Of a DNA stretch of 42,440 nucleotides, positions 30,409 to 38,643 are shown piece after piece. This DNA is from Actinomycetes bacterium. Its GTDB lineage: Bacteria > Actinomycetota > Actinomycetes > Propionibacteriales > Propionibacteriaceae. Within the stretch, counting starts at the first letter, position 1. Every line of letters begins with the position of its first letter. Made by a program: the position numbers and the translations under genes. The stretch lies in the NCBI GenBank assembly GCA_023419175.1, contig JAEZYG010000037.1, forward strand, positions 1-42,440, in the 5' to 3' direction. The notes beneath the pieces were generated by a model. The model saw only the letters and a program-made list of their open reading frames with translations, did no database searches and had not been told where the DNA came from.

Positions 30409-32070
30409 GTGAGATCAAAACGTTTTGAAGCCCTTGACGAGCGTCCAGTCAACAAGGACGGCTTCGTCACTGAATGGCCTGAGGTGGGTTTGGTCGCCGT
30501 TGCAGCTCCTGGTGATCCAAAGCCGTCAATCAAGATCGTCAACGGGAAAGTGACCGAGCTTGACTCTAAGCCGCGCGCCGAGTTCGACATGCTCGATACT
30601 TTCATCGCTGACTACGGTATTAAACTCGATACCGCAGAAAAAGTCCTCGCGATGGACAGCGTTGAGCTGGCACGCAAACTCGTCGATTTCCGCGTGCCCC
30701 GTGCTGAATGCGTGGAATTATGCCGTGCGATGACTCCCGCCAAGATCACCGACGTCGTCAATCAGATGAACGTCTTGGAAATGATGATGGCGTTGACGAA
30801 GATGCGCGCTCGCAAGATCCCGGCGAATCAGGCTCACGTGACCAATATCCGTGACAATCCCGTCCAGATGGCTGCCGATGCTGCTGAAGGCGGTCTGCGC
30901 GGTTTCGCCGAGGAAGAGACCACCATGGGTGTGGCTCGCTATGCCCCCTATAACGCGATGAGCTTGCTCATCGGCTCTCAGGTGGGACGCCCCGGTATCT
31001 TGACGCAGTGCTCTTCGGAAGAGGCCACCGAGTTGATGCTCGGTATGCGCGGTCTGTCCGCCTATGCTGAAACCGTGTCGGTCTACGGTACCGAGCCCGT
31101 CTTCATGGATGGCGACGATACCCCGTGGTCGAAGGCATTCCTCGCATCCTGCTACGCCTCGCGCGGTATGAAGATGCGCTTCACTTCCGGTACAGGCTCC
31201 GAGGTGCAGATGGGTTATGCCGAAGGTAAGTCGATGCTCTACCTTGAGGCTCGATGCCTTTTCATGACCAAAGCTGCCGGTTCTCAGGGCACTCAGAATG
31301 GTTCCGTCTCGTGTATCGGTGTTCCCGCCGCTGTACGCGGTGGTATTCGCGCTGTCTTGGGTGAAAACCTCATCGCTTCGGCTCTCGACCTTGAGTGTGC
31401 ATCGTCCAATGACCAGACGTTTACCCATTCCGATCTGCGTCGCGTCGCCCGTTCCCTCATGCAGTTCATTCCAGGTACTGACTATCTGTGCTCGGGTTAC
31501 TCCGCAACACCCAACTATGACAACGTCTTCGCAGGATCGAACTGGGATGCTGATGACTTCGATGACTGGAATATCATCCAGCGAGATCTCAAGTTGGACG
31601 GCGGTCTGCAGCCGGTCACCGAGGAAGAGGTCGTCAAAGTGCGCAATAAGGCAGCAAAGGCTTTGCAAGCTGTCTTCCGTGAACTGGGTCTGACCGAGAT
31701 CACAGATGAAGAGGTTGAGGCTGCCACCTACGCTCGCGGTAGCGAAGATATGCCCAAGCGTAACCAGGCAGAAGACATCAAGGCATGTGAAGATATGCTT
31801 CGTCGCAAGATAACCGGTATTGACGTGGTGAAAGCCCTTGCCAAGACTGGTTATGAAGACGTTGCAGAGTCGCTATTCCGACTCCTTAAAGAACGTGTTG
31901 CCGGTGATTATCTGCACACAGCGGCGATCTTCGATAAGGACTTCAACGTCTTGTCGGCGGTGAACGTTCCCAATGACTATGCAGGTCCCAAGACCGGTTA
32001 TCAGATCTCTGATGAGCGTTGGGATCAGATCAGCAATATCCGTCACGCGATCTCTCCCGAAAGTATCTAG
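30409..32070 (+). CDS. pduC: B12-dependent propanediol/glycerol dehydratase large subunit
   Basis: The 553-residue protein begins MRSKRFEALDERPVNKDGFV, as in enteric PduC, and stays close to it throughout: MTPAKITDVVNQMNVLEMMM, RYAPYNAMSLLIGSQVGRPG, SVYGTEPVFMDGDDTPWSK, QNGSVSCIGVPAAV and LECASSNDQTFTHSD. With PduD and PduE it converts 1,2-propanediol to propionaldehyde (or glycerol to 3-hydroxypropionaldehyde) using adenosylcobalamin. Diol and glycerol dehydratases cannot be firmly told apart by eye. GAGGAG upstream selects GTG 30409. Length matches the family exactly. Confidence 0.96.
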   Translation: MRSKRFEALDERPVNKDGFVTEWPEVGLVAVAAPGDPKPSIKIVNGKVTELDSKPRAEFDMLDTFIADYGIKLDTAEKVLAMDSVELARKLVDFRVPRAECVELCRAMTPAKITDVVNQMNVLEMMMALTKMRARKIPANQAHVTNIRDNPVQMAADAAEGGLRGFAEEETTMGVARYAPYNAMSLLIGSQVGRPGILTQCSSEEATELMLGMRGLSAYAETVSVYGTEPVFMDGDDTPWSKAFLASCYASRGMKMRFTSGTGSEVQMGYAEGKSMLYLEARCLFMTKAAGSQGTQNGSVSCIGVPAAVRGGIRAVLGENLIASALDLECASSNDQTFTHSDLRRVARSLMQFIPGTDYLCSGYSATPNYDNVFAGSNWDADDFDDWNIIQRDLKLDGGLQPVTEEEVVKVRNKAAKALQAVFRELGLTEITDEEVEAATYARGSEDMPKRNQAEDIKACEDMLRRKITGIDVVKALAKTGYEDVAESLFRLLKERVAGDYLHTAAIFDKDFNVLSAVNVPNDYAGPKTGYQISDERWDQISNIRHAISPESI

Positions 32071-32079
32071 GTGATCGAC

Positions 32080-32733
32080 ATGGCTATTGACCAAACACAA
32101 CTGGCACAGCTCATCCGTGAAGCTATGCAGTCGGTTCTTGCCGACACCTCATCCGCCCCTGCTGCGAAACCCACTCCGACAGCGGGAAATATGCGTATCG
32201 ATGAGATCGCTACAGCGAAGAAGGGGACGAATCCTAAGGAAGTCGTCGTCGGTATCTCTCCGAATTTCTATCGCGGACAGACCGAGACCATCGTCGATAT
32301 TCCCCATGCCGATGTCGTGCGCGAAATCATGGCAGGTATTGAAGAGGAAGGTTTGAGTTTCCGCTTCGTCCGTGTCGGGCATACTGCTGATGTTGCTTTC
32401 GTCGCTCACGCAGCCGCGAAGTTGTCGGGATCCGGTATCGGTATCGGTGTTATCGCCCGCGGTACAACCGTTATTCATCAGCGCGATCTCGCACCTTTGT
32501 CGAACCTCGAGCTCTTCCCGCAGGCACCTCTGTTGGATCGTGAGACCTTCCGTGCGATCGGCAAGAATGCAGCTCGCTATGCCAAGGGTGAATCGCCTGA
32601 TCCAGTGCCGGTGCGCAATGACCAGATGGCTCGTCCTCGCTATCAGGCAGTGGCGGCGCTTATGCATAACAAGGAAACCCAATTGGTTGACTTGAATTCC
32701 CGTCCGGTCGAGCTCAAGATCGAATTTCGTTGA
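32080..32733 (+). CDS. pduD: Propanediol/glycerol dehydratase medium subunit
   Basis: The 217-residue subunit has the conserved core EVVVGISPNFYRGQTETIVD, FRFVRVGHTADVAFVAHAA, SGSGIGIGVIARGTTVIHQRDL and NLELFPQAPLLDRETF. Residues 1-20 (MAIDQTQLAQLIREAMQSVL) are an amphipathic helix and lead into an Ala/Pro/Thr linker, the layout known to target PduD into the compartment. ATG 32080 is preferred over GTG 32071 because it puts AGGTG at 32069-32073 at usable distance. It follows pduC within 10 bases. Confidence 0.94.
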   Translation: MAIDQTQLAQLIREAMQSVLADTSSAPAAKPTPTAGNMRIDEIATAKKGTNPKEVVVGISPNFYRGQTETIVDIPHADVVREIMAGIEEEGLSFRFVRVGHTADVAFVAHAAAKLSGSGIGIGVIARGTTVIHQRDLAPLSNLELFPQAPLLDRETFRAIGKNAARYAKGESPDPVPVRNDQMARPRYQAVAALMHNKETQLVDLNSRPVELKIEFR

Positions 32734-32742
32734 GAGGTAACG

Positions 32743-33270
32743 ATGAATCAAGAAGATGTCATCAAGAAGATCATGGCTGAGGTCATGCAGCGTCTCAATG
32801 ACGATGCTCCGACCAGCACGGCTCCGAGCGCTGCTCCTGCAGCTTCGGGTAGCACGGTTACCGCTGCCCAATATCCGCTGAGCGATAAGATCCCCGAGAG
32901 GATCAAGTCGGTCACCGGAAAGGTTCTGTCCGATTTCACATTGGCTAAGGTTCTCAGCGGCGAGCTGACAGCTGACGATTTCCGTATTTCTCCGGAGACG
33001 TTGGAATTGCAAGCCCAGGTTGCCGATTCGGTGAACCGTCCTCAGTTGGCTGCCAATATGCGTCGTGCATCTGAGTTGGTCAAGGTTCCCGATGATGAGC
33101 TCTTGGCTGCATACGATGCCTTGCGTCCCTATCGTAAGTCCAAGCAGGAATTGCTTGACTTGGCTGATGAACTCGAAACCAAGTACGGATGCGTACAGAA
33201 CGCGGCTTTCATTCGTGAAGCGGCTGAGGTTTACGAGAAGCGTGGACGCCTCAAGCGCGAAGACGACTGA
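32743..33270 (+). CDS. pduE: Propanediol/glycerol dehydratase small subunit
   Basis: The 175-residue subunit has the PduE signature YPLSDKIPERIKSVTGKVLSD, RPQLAANMRRASELVKVPDDELL and LRPYRKSKQELLDLADELE. Its first 18 residues (MNQEDVIKKIMAEVMQRL) repeat the PduB N-terminus closely, with IMAEVM in common, and a long Ala/Pro/Ser/Thr linker follows. Coupled closely to pduD (9-base gap). A strong hairpin follows it before pduG. Confidence 0.94.
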   Translation: MNQEDVIKKIMAEVMQRLNDDAPTSTAPSAAPAASGSTVTAAQYPLSDKIPERIKSVTGKVLSDFTLAKVLSGELTADDFRISPETLELQAQVADSVNRPQLAANMRRASELVKVPDDELLAAYDALRPYRKSKQELLDLADELETKYGCVQNAAFIREAAEVYEKRGRLKREDD

Positions 33271-33292
33271 ACGGCCAAGCACTGATTGATCT

Positions 33293-33329
33293 TTCCCGGG
33301 TTTCCAGGTGGCTCCTGGAAACCCGGGAA
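33293..33329 (+). other. Strong intra-operon hairpin between pduE and pduG
   Basis: CCCGGGTTTCCAGG (33295-33308) pairs perfectly with CCTGGAAACCCGGG (33314-33327) around TGGCT; TT/AA outside extends the stem to 16 bp. There is no T-run, so it is more likely an RNA-processing or 3'-end-protecting structure than a terminator. It stands between dehydratase and reactivase genes. Confidence 0.85.
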
Positions 33330-33356
33330 GTGGACAGCGAGATGATGAGGTGAGCG

Positions 33357-35171
33357 ATGAAGCTGATCGCAGGCATCGACATCGGTAATGCCTCCACAGA
33401 GGTGGCCTTAGCCGATATTTCGAGCGGGCAGAGCGTATTCAAAAGTTCGGCCTTGATTCCCACGACGGGTATTAAGGGGACATCACAGAATATTCAAGGT
33501 ATTTTCCATGCTCTTAGCGACGCCGTAAAGGCGGCGGGCTGCACAATTGATGACTTGAGCCTCATCAGGATCAATGAAGCTGCCCCTGTTATCGGGGATG
33601 TGGCGATGGAGACCATCACCGAGACGATCATCACCGATTCAACGATGATCGGTCACAACCCTTCCACCCCTGGCGGTGTGGGAATTGGTGTGGGAATCAC
33701 CGTCAACTTGGCAGATTTGGAATCGGCGGGAGGCGAGCAGACATATATTGTCGTCGCCGATGAATCATATGATTTTGAATCGATTGCTGAACGTATCAAC
33801 GCCGTTTCTTCCCGTGTGAGGGTCTCTGGCGCGATCCTTCAACGCGATGATGGCGTTTTGGTGAATAACCGCCTGAATAACAAGATTCCTATTGTCGATG
33901 AAGTTCGTCTGATTGAAAAAGTTCCGATCGGTATGCTCGCAGCGATTGAGGTTGCTGAAGCTGGACGGATTATCGAAACGCTATCCAATCCATTCGGTAT
34001 CGCCACCCTTTTCAATCTGAGTGCTGAAGATACGAAAAGTGTTGTCCCTCTTGCCCGCTCCCTTGTGGGCAATCGCTCGGGAGTGGTCATCAAAACTCCA
34101 GCGGGCAGCGTTGAGGAACGCAGAATCCCGGCAGGACATCTGACTTTCCATTCTGATCTGCGCTCGGCGACTGTCGATGTTGACGATGGAGCCTCGGCGA
34201 TCAACGATGCTTTGGGAAGTCTCGATAGTATTGCCGATATCACTGCTGAAGCTGGGACGAATGCTGGCGGCATGATGGAAAACGTCCGTGTCGTCATGGG
34301 GAATTTGACCAATCAGAATCCCAAGCAGATTAAGATCACCGATCTTCTTGCCGTCGATACCCAAGTGCCTCAGAAGGTAACGGGAGGTATTGCGAATGAA
34401 TTCGCTTTGGAGTCGGCTGTCGGTATCGCTGTGATGGTCAAAGCCGATCGCTTGCAAATGCAGCAGATCGCAGAAGGTATCCATAAAGAAATCAATATTC
34501 CAGTTGAAGTCGGTGGAGTCGAAGCCGACATGGCGATCATGGGGGCGTTGACGACTCCAGGAACGTCTGCTCCCATTGCGATTCTCGATATGGGCGCTGG
34601 ATCAACTGACGCCTCGATCATGCATCGAGATGGTTCGATACGCTCTATTCATCTAGCGGGCGCTGGCAATATGGTGACGCTCATCATTCAGCGAGAGTTG
34701 GGTATCGAAGACGAGAATCTGGCAGAGGACATCAAAAAATATCCCTTGGCGAAGGTGGAGACTCTCTTCCATATCCGTCACGAAGATGGATCGGCGGAAT
34801 TCTTCGATGAGCCTCTCCCGCCCCATATCTTTGCACGCACGGTCATCTTGCACCCTGAGGGAATGATTCCTTTAGAGATCGATCGCTCTTTGGAATTCAT
34901 CCGTACTGTGCGCCGCCAGGCAAAAGAGAGAGTCTTTGTCACCAATGCGCTCAGGGCTTTGCGCAGCGTTTCTCCTACAAAGAATGTTCGCGATATTGAA
35001 TTCGTCGTTCTTGTTGGCGGTTCAGCCTTAGACTTTGAGATTCCTCAGATGATCACCAGCGCATTAGCTGAATATAAAGTCGTTGCCGGCAGAGCCAATA
35101 TTCGAGGCTGTGAAGGGCCTCGTAATGCCGTCGCTACAGGGCTTGTTCTGTCCTATGAGGAGGGCAGATGA
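33357..35171 (+). CDS. pduG: Diol dehydratase reactivase large subunit
   Basis: The 604-residue ATPase has the Hsp70-like fold of DdrA/PduG: IAGIDIGNASTEVALA (phosphate-1), ILDMGAGSTDASIM (phosphate-2) and VVLVGGSALDFEIPQMI near the end, with the swivel region RINAVSSRVRVSGAILQRDDGVLVNNRL. With PduH it exchanges damaged cobalamin for fresh adenosylcobalamin in inactivated dehydratase. GATGAGGTGA upstream supports ATG 33357. pduH overlaps its stop by 4 bases. Confidence 0.95.
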   Translation: MKLIAGIDIGNASTEVALADISSGQSVFKSSALIPTTGIKGTSQNIQGIFHALSDAVKAAGCTIDDLSLIRINEAAPVIGDVAMETITETIITDSTMIGHNPSTPGGVGIGVGITVNLADLESAGGEQTYIVVADESYDFESIAERINAVSSRVRVSGAILQRDDGVLVNNRLNNKIPIVDEVRLIEKVPIGMLAAIEVAEAGRIIETLSNPFGIATLFNLSAEDTKSVVPLARSLVGNRSGVVIKTPAGSVEERRIPAGHLTFHSDLRSATVDVDDGASAINDALGSLDSIADITAEAGTNAGGMMENVRVVMGNLTNQNPKQIKITDLLAVDTQVPQKVTGGIANEFALESAVGIAVMVKADRLQMQQIAEGIHKEINIPVEVGGVEADMAIMGALTTPGTSAPIAILDMGAGSTDASIMHRDGSIRSIHLAGAGNMVTLIIQRELGIEDENLAEDIKKYPLAKVETLFHIRHEDGSAEFFDEPLPPHIFARTVILHPEGMIPLEIDRSLEFIRTVRRQAKERVFVTNALRALRSVSPTKNVRDIEFVVLVGGSALDFEIPQMITSALAEYKVVAGRANIRGCEGPRNAVATGLVLSYEEGR

Positions 35172-35539
35172 GTCCGTCATCGTCCAATCGTCCCTCTATC
35201 GTCATTGCTCTCAGCGAAGGCTATGATCGACGACGTCTGGGTGATCTATTGCTCGGCATTGAAGAAGAGGGAGTACCGGCGCGCGTTGTCGAACTTGAGC
35301 AGATCAATCCGCTGGTCTTGGCCCATCGCGCAGCTCAAGAGGCGATTCTCGATGTGGGAATCGGTATCGCTTTGGACTATGTGGTGGTGACGACAGAAAA
35401 ACTTCCGCAAGAACGACCTTATATGGCCTATTGGTTCGCTACATCAGCTCAAGCTGATCGGACGATCGGTGGTAATGCTGCCCGCCTGGTGAAACGTATG
35501 CCTTTACGGGTAGTTCCGCAAGAAGCTTTAGGTAAATGA
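35168..35539 (+). CDS. pduH: Diol dehydratase reactivase small subunit
   Basis: The 123-residue protein resembles the beta subunit fold of the dehydratase, as PduH/DdrB does. It shows LGDLLLGIEEEGVPARVVE, VLAHRAAQEAILDVGIGIALD, and the C-terminal IGGNAARLVKRMPLR. ATGA overlap with pduG implies coupled translation of the two reactivase subunits. Confidence 0.9.
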   Translation: MSPSSSNRPSIVIALSEGYDRRRLGDLLLGIEEEGVPARVVELEQINPLVLAHRAAQEAILDVGIGIALDYVVVTTEKLPQERPYMAYWFATSAQADRTIGGNAARLVKRMPLRVVPQEALGK

Positions 35540-35566
35540 TATTTAGTAGACGATAGGAGGTGGACG

Positions 35567-35875
35567 ATGGCAAATCAAGCGTTGGGAACTATTGAGACGA
35601 TCAGCCTCGCGGCAGGCGTTGCTGCTGCAGATGCGGCATGTAAAGCGGCGAATGTGGAGCTGGTGGGCTATCAGCTCAGCAAGGGTGGAGGCATGGTGAC
35701 AGTCAAGATATGCGGCGATGTTTCCGATGTGAATGCTGCTATCGCGGCAGCCAAGGAAGTTGCTGCGCAAGTATGCGGTGTTTATGCCACCAATGTCATC
35801 GCCCGTCCGCATGAATCGATTGAACATCTTGTTCGTAATAACCAAACTGTTGGATTTTCGAGTACGCAAGCATAG
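35567..35875 (+). CDS. BMC-domain shell protein, PduK/CcmK-like
   Basis: The 102-residue protein is a single BMC domain that would form hexamers in the shell: ALGTIETISLAAGVAAADAA, NVELVGYQLSKGGGMVTVKICGDVSDVNAAI and VIARPHESIEHLV. The pore loop reads SKGGG instead of the GSG of PduA/PduJ, and three cysteines are present. Its place between pduH and pduJ is that of pduK, but it lacks the C-terminal extension of enteric PduK. AGGAGG upstream supports ATG 35567. Confidence 0.85.
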   Translation: MANQALGTIETISLAAGVAAADAACKAANVELVGYQLSKGGGMVTVKICGDVSDVNAAIAAAKEVAAQVCGVYATNVIARPHESIEHLVRNNQTVGFSSTQA

Positions 35876-35902
35876 AACTTCACACATGAAAGGAGCACAA
35901 CG

Positions 35903-36181
35903 ATGATGAGTGAAGCTTTAGGAATGCTGGAAACAAAGGGCATGGTACCTGCCATTGAGGGCGCGGATGCCATGACGAAAGCCGCCAATGTGGTGCTGAT
36001 CGGCTATCGCCAGGTTGGCTCTGGTTTGGTGTCTGTCATGATCCGTGGCGATGTCGGCGCAGTGAAAGCCGCTGTGGACGCCGGTTCTGCCGCTGTTCAG
36101 CGCGTCGGTGAGCTGACGGCTGCTCACGTGATCCCTCGTCCACATGCAGATGTCGAGAAGATCTTGCCCACGCTTGACTGA
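35903..36181 (+). CDS. pduJ: Major shell hexamer protein PduJ/PduA
   Basis: A 92-residue canonical BMC hexamer protein: EALGMLETKGMVPAIEGADAM, the pore loop RQVGSGLVSVMIRGDVGAVK and AHVIPRPHADVEKILP. PduA and PduJ are nearly identical families; this position after the K-like gene suggests PduJ, and no separate pduA is present, so it may serve both roles. AAGGAG upstream; ATG 35903 and 35906 are both possible. Confidence 0.92.
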   Translation: MMSEALGMLETKGMVPAIEGADAMTKAANVVLIGYRQVGSGLVSVMIRGDVGAVKAAVDAGSAAVQRVGELTAAHVIPRPHADVEKILPTLD

Positions 36182-36224
36182 TAAAGCAATCGACGTGACG
36201 ATCCCGCCGAGGAGGTGATTGACG

Positions 36225-36782
36225 ATGGGATATGACCTTTCCAATATGTCATCTGAACGTTTGGAACAGATTGTGCGTGCTGCTGTTACGGATAATTTCC
36301 GACAGTTTGAGCGTCAAGAAGATCGAGATGAGGTCTTTGATCCCTCTGGTTACCCTGAGCAATACGCTATCGATTCATTCGACCTTGCCATGGCAAAACG
36401 CCTAGTGGAAGCAGCCGAAGAAGCGGCGGATGAGCGTGGTCTTCGTATCGTTGCCGCTGTGTGCGATCGAGGGGGTAATCTCGTCGCCTTGCATCGCATG
36501 GACGATTCCTTGCTATGCAGTTTAGATGTGGCTCAAGGGAAGGCTTTTACAGCTCTTTCGCTCAAGATTCCAACCAGCGCAGGTTTGGCAATGGTGAAAG
36601 CGAATGGGCATCTGACCGGATTCGAGTCATCTAATAACGGACGGATCATTCTCTTCGGCGGTGGAGTTCCCCTCTTCGTGGACGGCGTTGTTGTCGGCGG
36701 ACTTGGGATCTCTGGCGGATCGATTGTGGAAGATACTGACGTAGTGGAAGCAGCTATAAGAAGCGTACAACGAGGACGTTGA
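36225..36782 (+). CDS. PduO C-terminal-domain protein (GlcG/HbpS-like, DUF336)
   Basis: From ATG 36225 this is a 185-residue protein. Residues ~55-185 form the GlcG/HbpS domain found at the C-terminus of PduO: LAMAKRLVEAAEEAADERGLR, AVCDRGGNLVALHRMDD, KAFTALSLKIPT and GGVPLFVDGVVVGGLGISGG. The cobalamin adenosyltransferase half of PduO is absent. Instead the N-terminus (SSERLEQIVRAAVTDNF) looks like a compartment-targeting helix. In other PduO proteins this domain binds heme or cobalamin. AGGAGGTGA at 36210-36218 is a perfect ribosome-binding site and fixes the start. pduP follows at once. Confidence 0.85.
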   Translation: MGYDLSNMSSERLEQIVRAAVTDNFRQFERQEDRDEVFDPSGYPEQYAIDSFDLAMAKRLVEAAEEAADERGLRIVAAVCDRGGNLVALHRMDDSLLCSLDVAQGKAFTALSLKIPTSAGLAMVKANGHLTGFESSNNGRIILFGGGVPLFVDGVVVGGLGISGGSIVEDTDVVEAAIRSVQRGR

Positions 36783-36783
36783 A

Positions 36784-38199
36784 ATGGATATCAGTAGTGA
36801 ATATGTAGAAAAGCTTGTAAAACAAGTGATGGGCAAGCTATCGGAAGAATCACCCTCTGTTGCGTCGTCTCCTGAGGGAGATAACGGCGTCTTTGAATGT
36901 ATGGATGATGCTGCCAATGCTGCGGACAAGGCGTGGCAGTCCTATATGGATTGCTCGCTTAACGATCGCCGTCGTTTCATTCAGGCGATTCGTGACTTTT
37001 GCCTAAAAGAAGAGACTCTGCGCTATATGGCTGATCAGGCTGCAGAGGAATCGGGTATGGGTAATGCTGAGCATAAATATCTGAAGAATTATCAGATTGC
37101 GAAATATTGCCCTGGTGTAGAGGATCTGACGACTGATGCTTGGACAGGCGATGATGGTTTGACCGTCGTTGAATACTCTCCCTATGGAGTGATCGGTGCG
37201 ATCTGTCCGACTACCAATCCAACCGAGACGATTATCGGCAATGCGATCGGTATGTTAGCTGCTGGAAATTCTGTGATTTTCAGCCCCCATCCTCGTTCCC
37301 AGAAGATCTCGCTGTGGCTGATCCGTGAGCTCAATAAGGTTCTCGCTCAGGCGGGAGCTCCTAAGAATCTCATCGTCACCGTAGCGAAACCATCCATTGA
37401 AAATACCAATGCGATGATGTCTCATCCGAAGGTGCGCATGTTGGTCGCCACGGGTGGTCCTGGCATTGTCGATTCGGTTTTACGTTCGGGTAAGAAAGCC
37501 ATCGGCGCTGGTGCCGGTAACCCTCCGGTGGTTGTCGATCAGACTGCCGACATCGCTAAGGCGGCTGCGGATATCGTCAACGGTGCATCATTCGACAATA
37601 ATCTTCCGTGTACAGCGGAAAAGGAGATTGTCGCTGTGGACGCGATTGCCGATCTGCTCATGTTCAATCTTGTGAAGAACGGCGCCTATCAGATCACCGA
37701 TCAAGCGATTATCGACAAACTCGTCGATATGGTCGTCAATGTTGATAAGCATGCACCTAAGACCGAATGGGTGGGTAAGCACGCTTTGAAGATCTTGGAA
37801 TCTCTCGGGGTGAATGCTCCATCAGATACCCGTCTGATCGTGTGTGAAGTGGATCGAAATCACCCCTTCGTCCAGTGCGAGTTGATGATGCCGATTCTCG
37901 GTATGGTGCGCGTATCGGATGTGGATGAGGCGATTGATCTGGCATGTGAATTGGAACACGGAAATCGCCATACCGCGATCATGCATTCGCGTGATGTGCG
38001 CAATCTCACCCGCATGGGACGTAAGATTCAAACGACGATCTTCGTCAAGAACGGTCCGTCCTATAACGGTATCGGTATCGGCGGTGAGGGTTTCCCGACA
38101 TTTACCATCGCCGGTCCTACTGGGGAAGGATTGACCAGCCCGCGTAGCTTCGCTCGTCGCCGTCGCTGCGTGATGGTTGGTGAACTCAATATTCGCTGA
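36784..38199 (+). CDS. pduP: CoA-acylating propionaldehyde dehydrogenase
   Basis: The 471-residue aldehyde dehydrogenase converts propionaldehyde to propionyl-CoA with NAD+ inside the compartment. The catalytic cysteine is C276 in NNLPCTAEKE; other family segments are YSPYGVIGAICPTTNPTETI, GNSVIFSPHPRSQKIS and the cofactor region LVATGGPGIVDSVLRSGKKAIGAG in parts. Residues 1-18 (MDISSEYVEKLVKQVMGK) are the known type of targeting helix, followed by a Ser/Pro linker. The start is 1 base after the preceding stop. Confidence 0.95.
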   Translation: MDISSEYVEKLVKQVMGKLSEESPSVASSPEGDNGVFECMDDAANAADKAWQSYMDCSLNDRRRFIQAIRDFCLKEETLRYMADQAAEESGMGNAEHKYLKNYQIAKYCPGVEDLTTDAWTGDDGLTVVEYSPYGVIGAICPTTNPTETIIGNAIGMLAAGNSVIFSPHPRSQKISLWLIRELNKVLAQAGAPKNLIVTVAKPSIENTNAMMSHPKVRMLVATGGPGIVDSVLRSGKKAIGAGAGNPPVVVDQTADIAKAAADIVNGASFDNNLPCTAEKEIVAVDAIADLLMFNLVKNGAYQITDQAIIDKLVDMVVNVDKHAPKTEWVGKHALKILESLGVNAPSDTRLIVCEVDRNHPFVQCELMMPILGMVRVSDVDEAIDLACELEHGNRHTAIMHSRDVRNLTRMGRKIQTTIFVKNGPSYNGIGIGGEGFPTFTIAGPTGEGLTSPRSFARRRRCVMVGELNIR

Positions 38200-38264
38200 T
38201 TCGTCAGGTGGTCTCATCCACGAGATAATGGGTGAGACCGCCTTTCGACATTGTGGGAGTCAAC

Positions 38265-38639
38265 GTGGATGCAGCATTAGAGGCCAAGGGTCTATCAGAC
38301 GAGAAAACACGTATTATCGAGGAGTTTGTCCCTGGTAAACAGGTGACATTGGCTCATGTCTTGGCGAATCCTGAGCCGGATATCTTCCTCAAATTGGGTC
38401 TGCCTGCCGATAGTCATGGTGCTCTTGGTATTCTCACCCTTACACCCTCTGAATCGGCGATTATTGCCGCTGATGTGGCGTCTAAAGCTGCCACTGTCCG
38501 GATCGGTTTCGTTGATCGTTTCTCGGGAGCGGTCTTGCTGACGGGAACCTTGGCCGATGTGGAGCGTGCCTTGAAAGCGGTGGTTGATTTTCTCCAGCGT
38601 ATTTTGAAATTCACCGAATGTCCGGTGACTCGGAGCTGA
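38265..38639 (+). CDS. pduU: Shell protein PduU (circularly permuted BMC)
   Basis: From GTG 38265 the protein has 124 residues and matches PduU/EutS: RIIEEFVPGKQVTLAHVLANPEPD, GALGILTLTPSESAIIAADVA and IGFVDRFSGAVLLTGTLADVE, ending LKFTECPVTRS. PduU forms hexamers whose pore is capped by a beta barrel. GGGAG (38255-38259) supports this start; the frame is open to GTG 38232, which would add 11 residues. PduV is known to associate with PduU and its gene follows. Confidence 0.92.
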   Translation: MDAALEAKGLSDEKTRIIEEFVPGKQVTLAHVLANPEPDIFLKLGLPADSHGALGILTLTPSESAIIAADVASKAATVRIGFVDRFSGAVLLTGTLADVERALKAVVDFLQRILKFTECPVTRS

Positions 38640-38643
38640 TCGC

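Noticed and set aside
30718..31668. A 316-codon open frame antisense to pduC
   Set aside because: pduC is conserved along its whole length on the other strand; the antisense product is His/Asp-rich in the way shadow frames are.
32149..33282. A 377-codon open frame antisense to pduD and pduE
   Set aside because: It exactly mirrors the codon pattern of two certain genes, has no ribosome-binding site or recognisable domain, and crosses the gap between them by chance.
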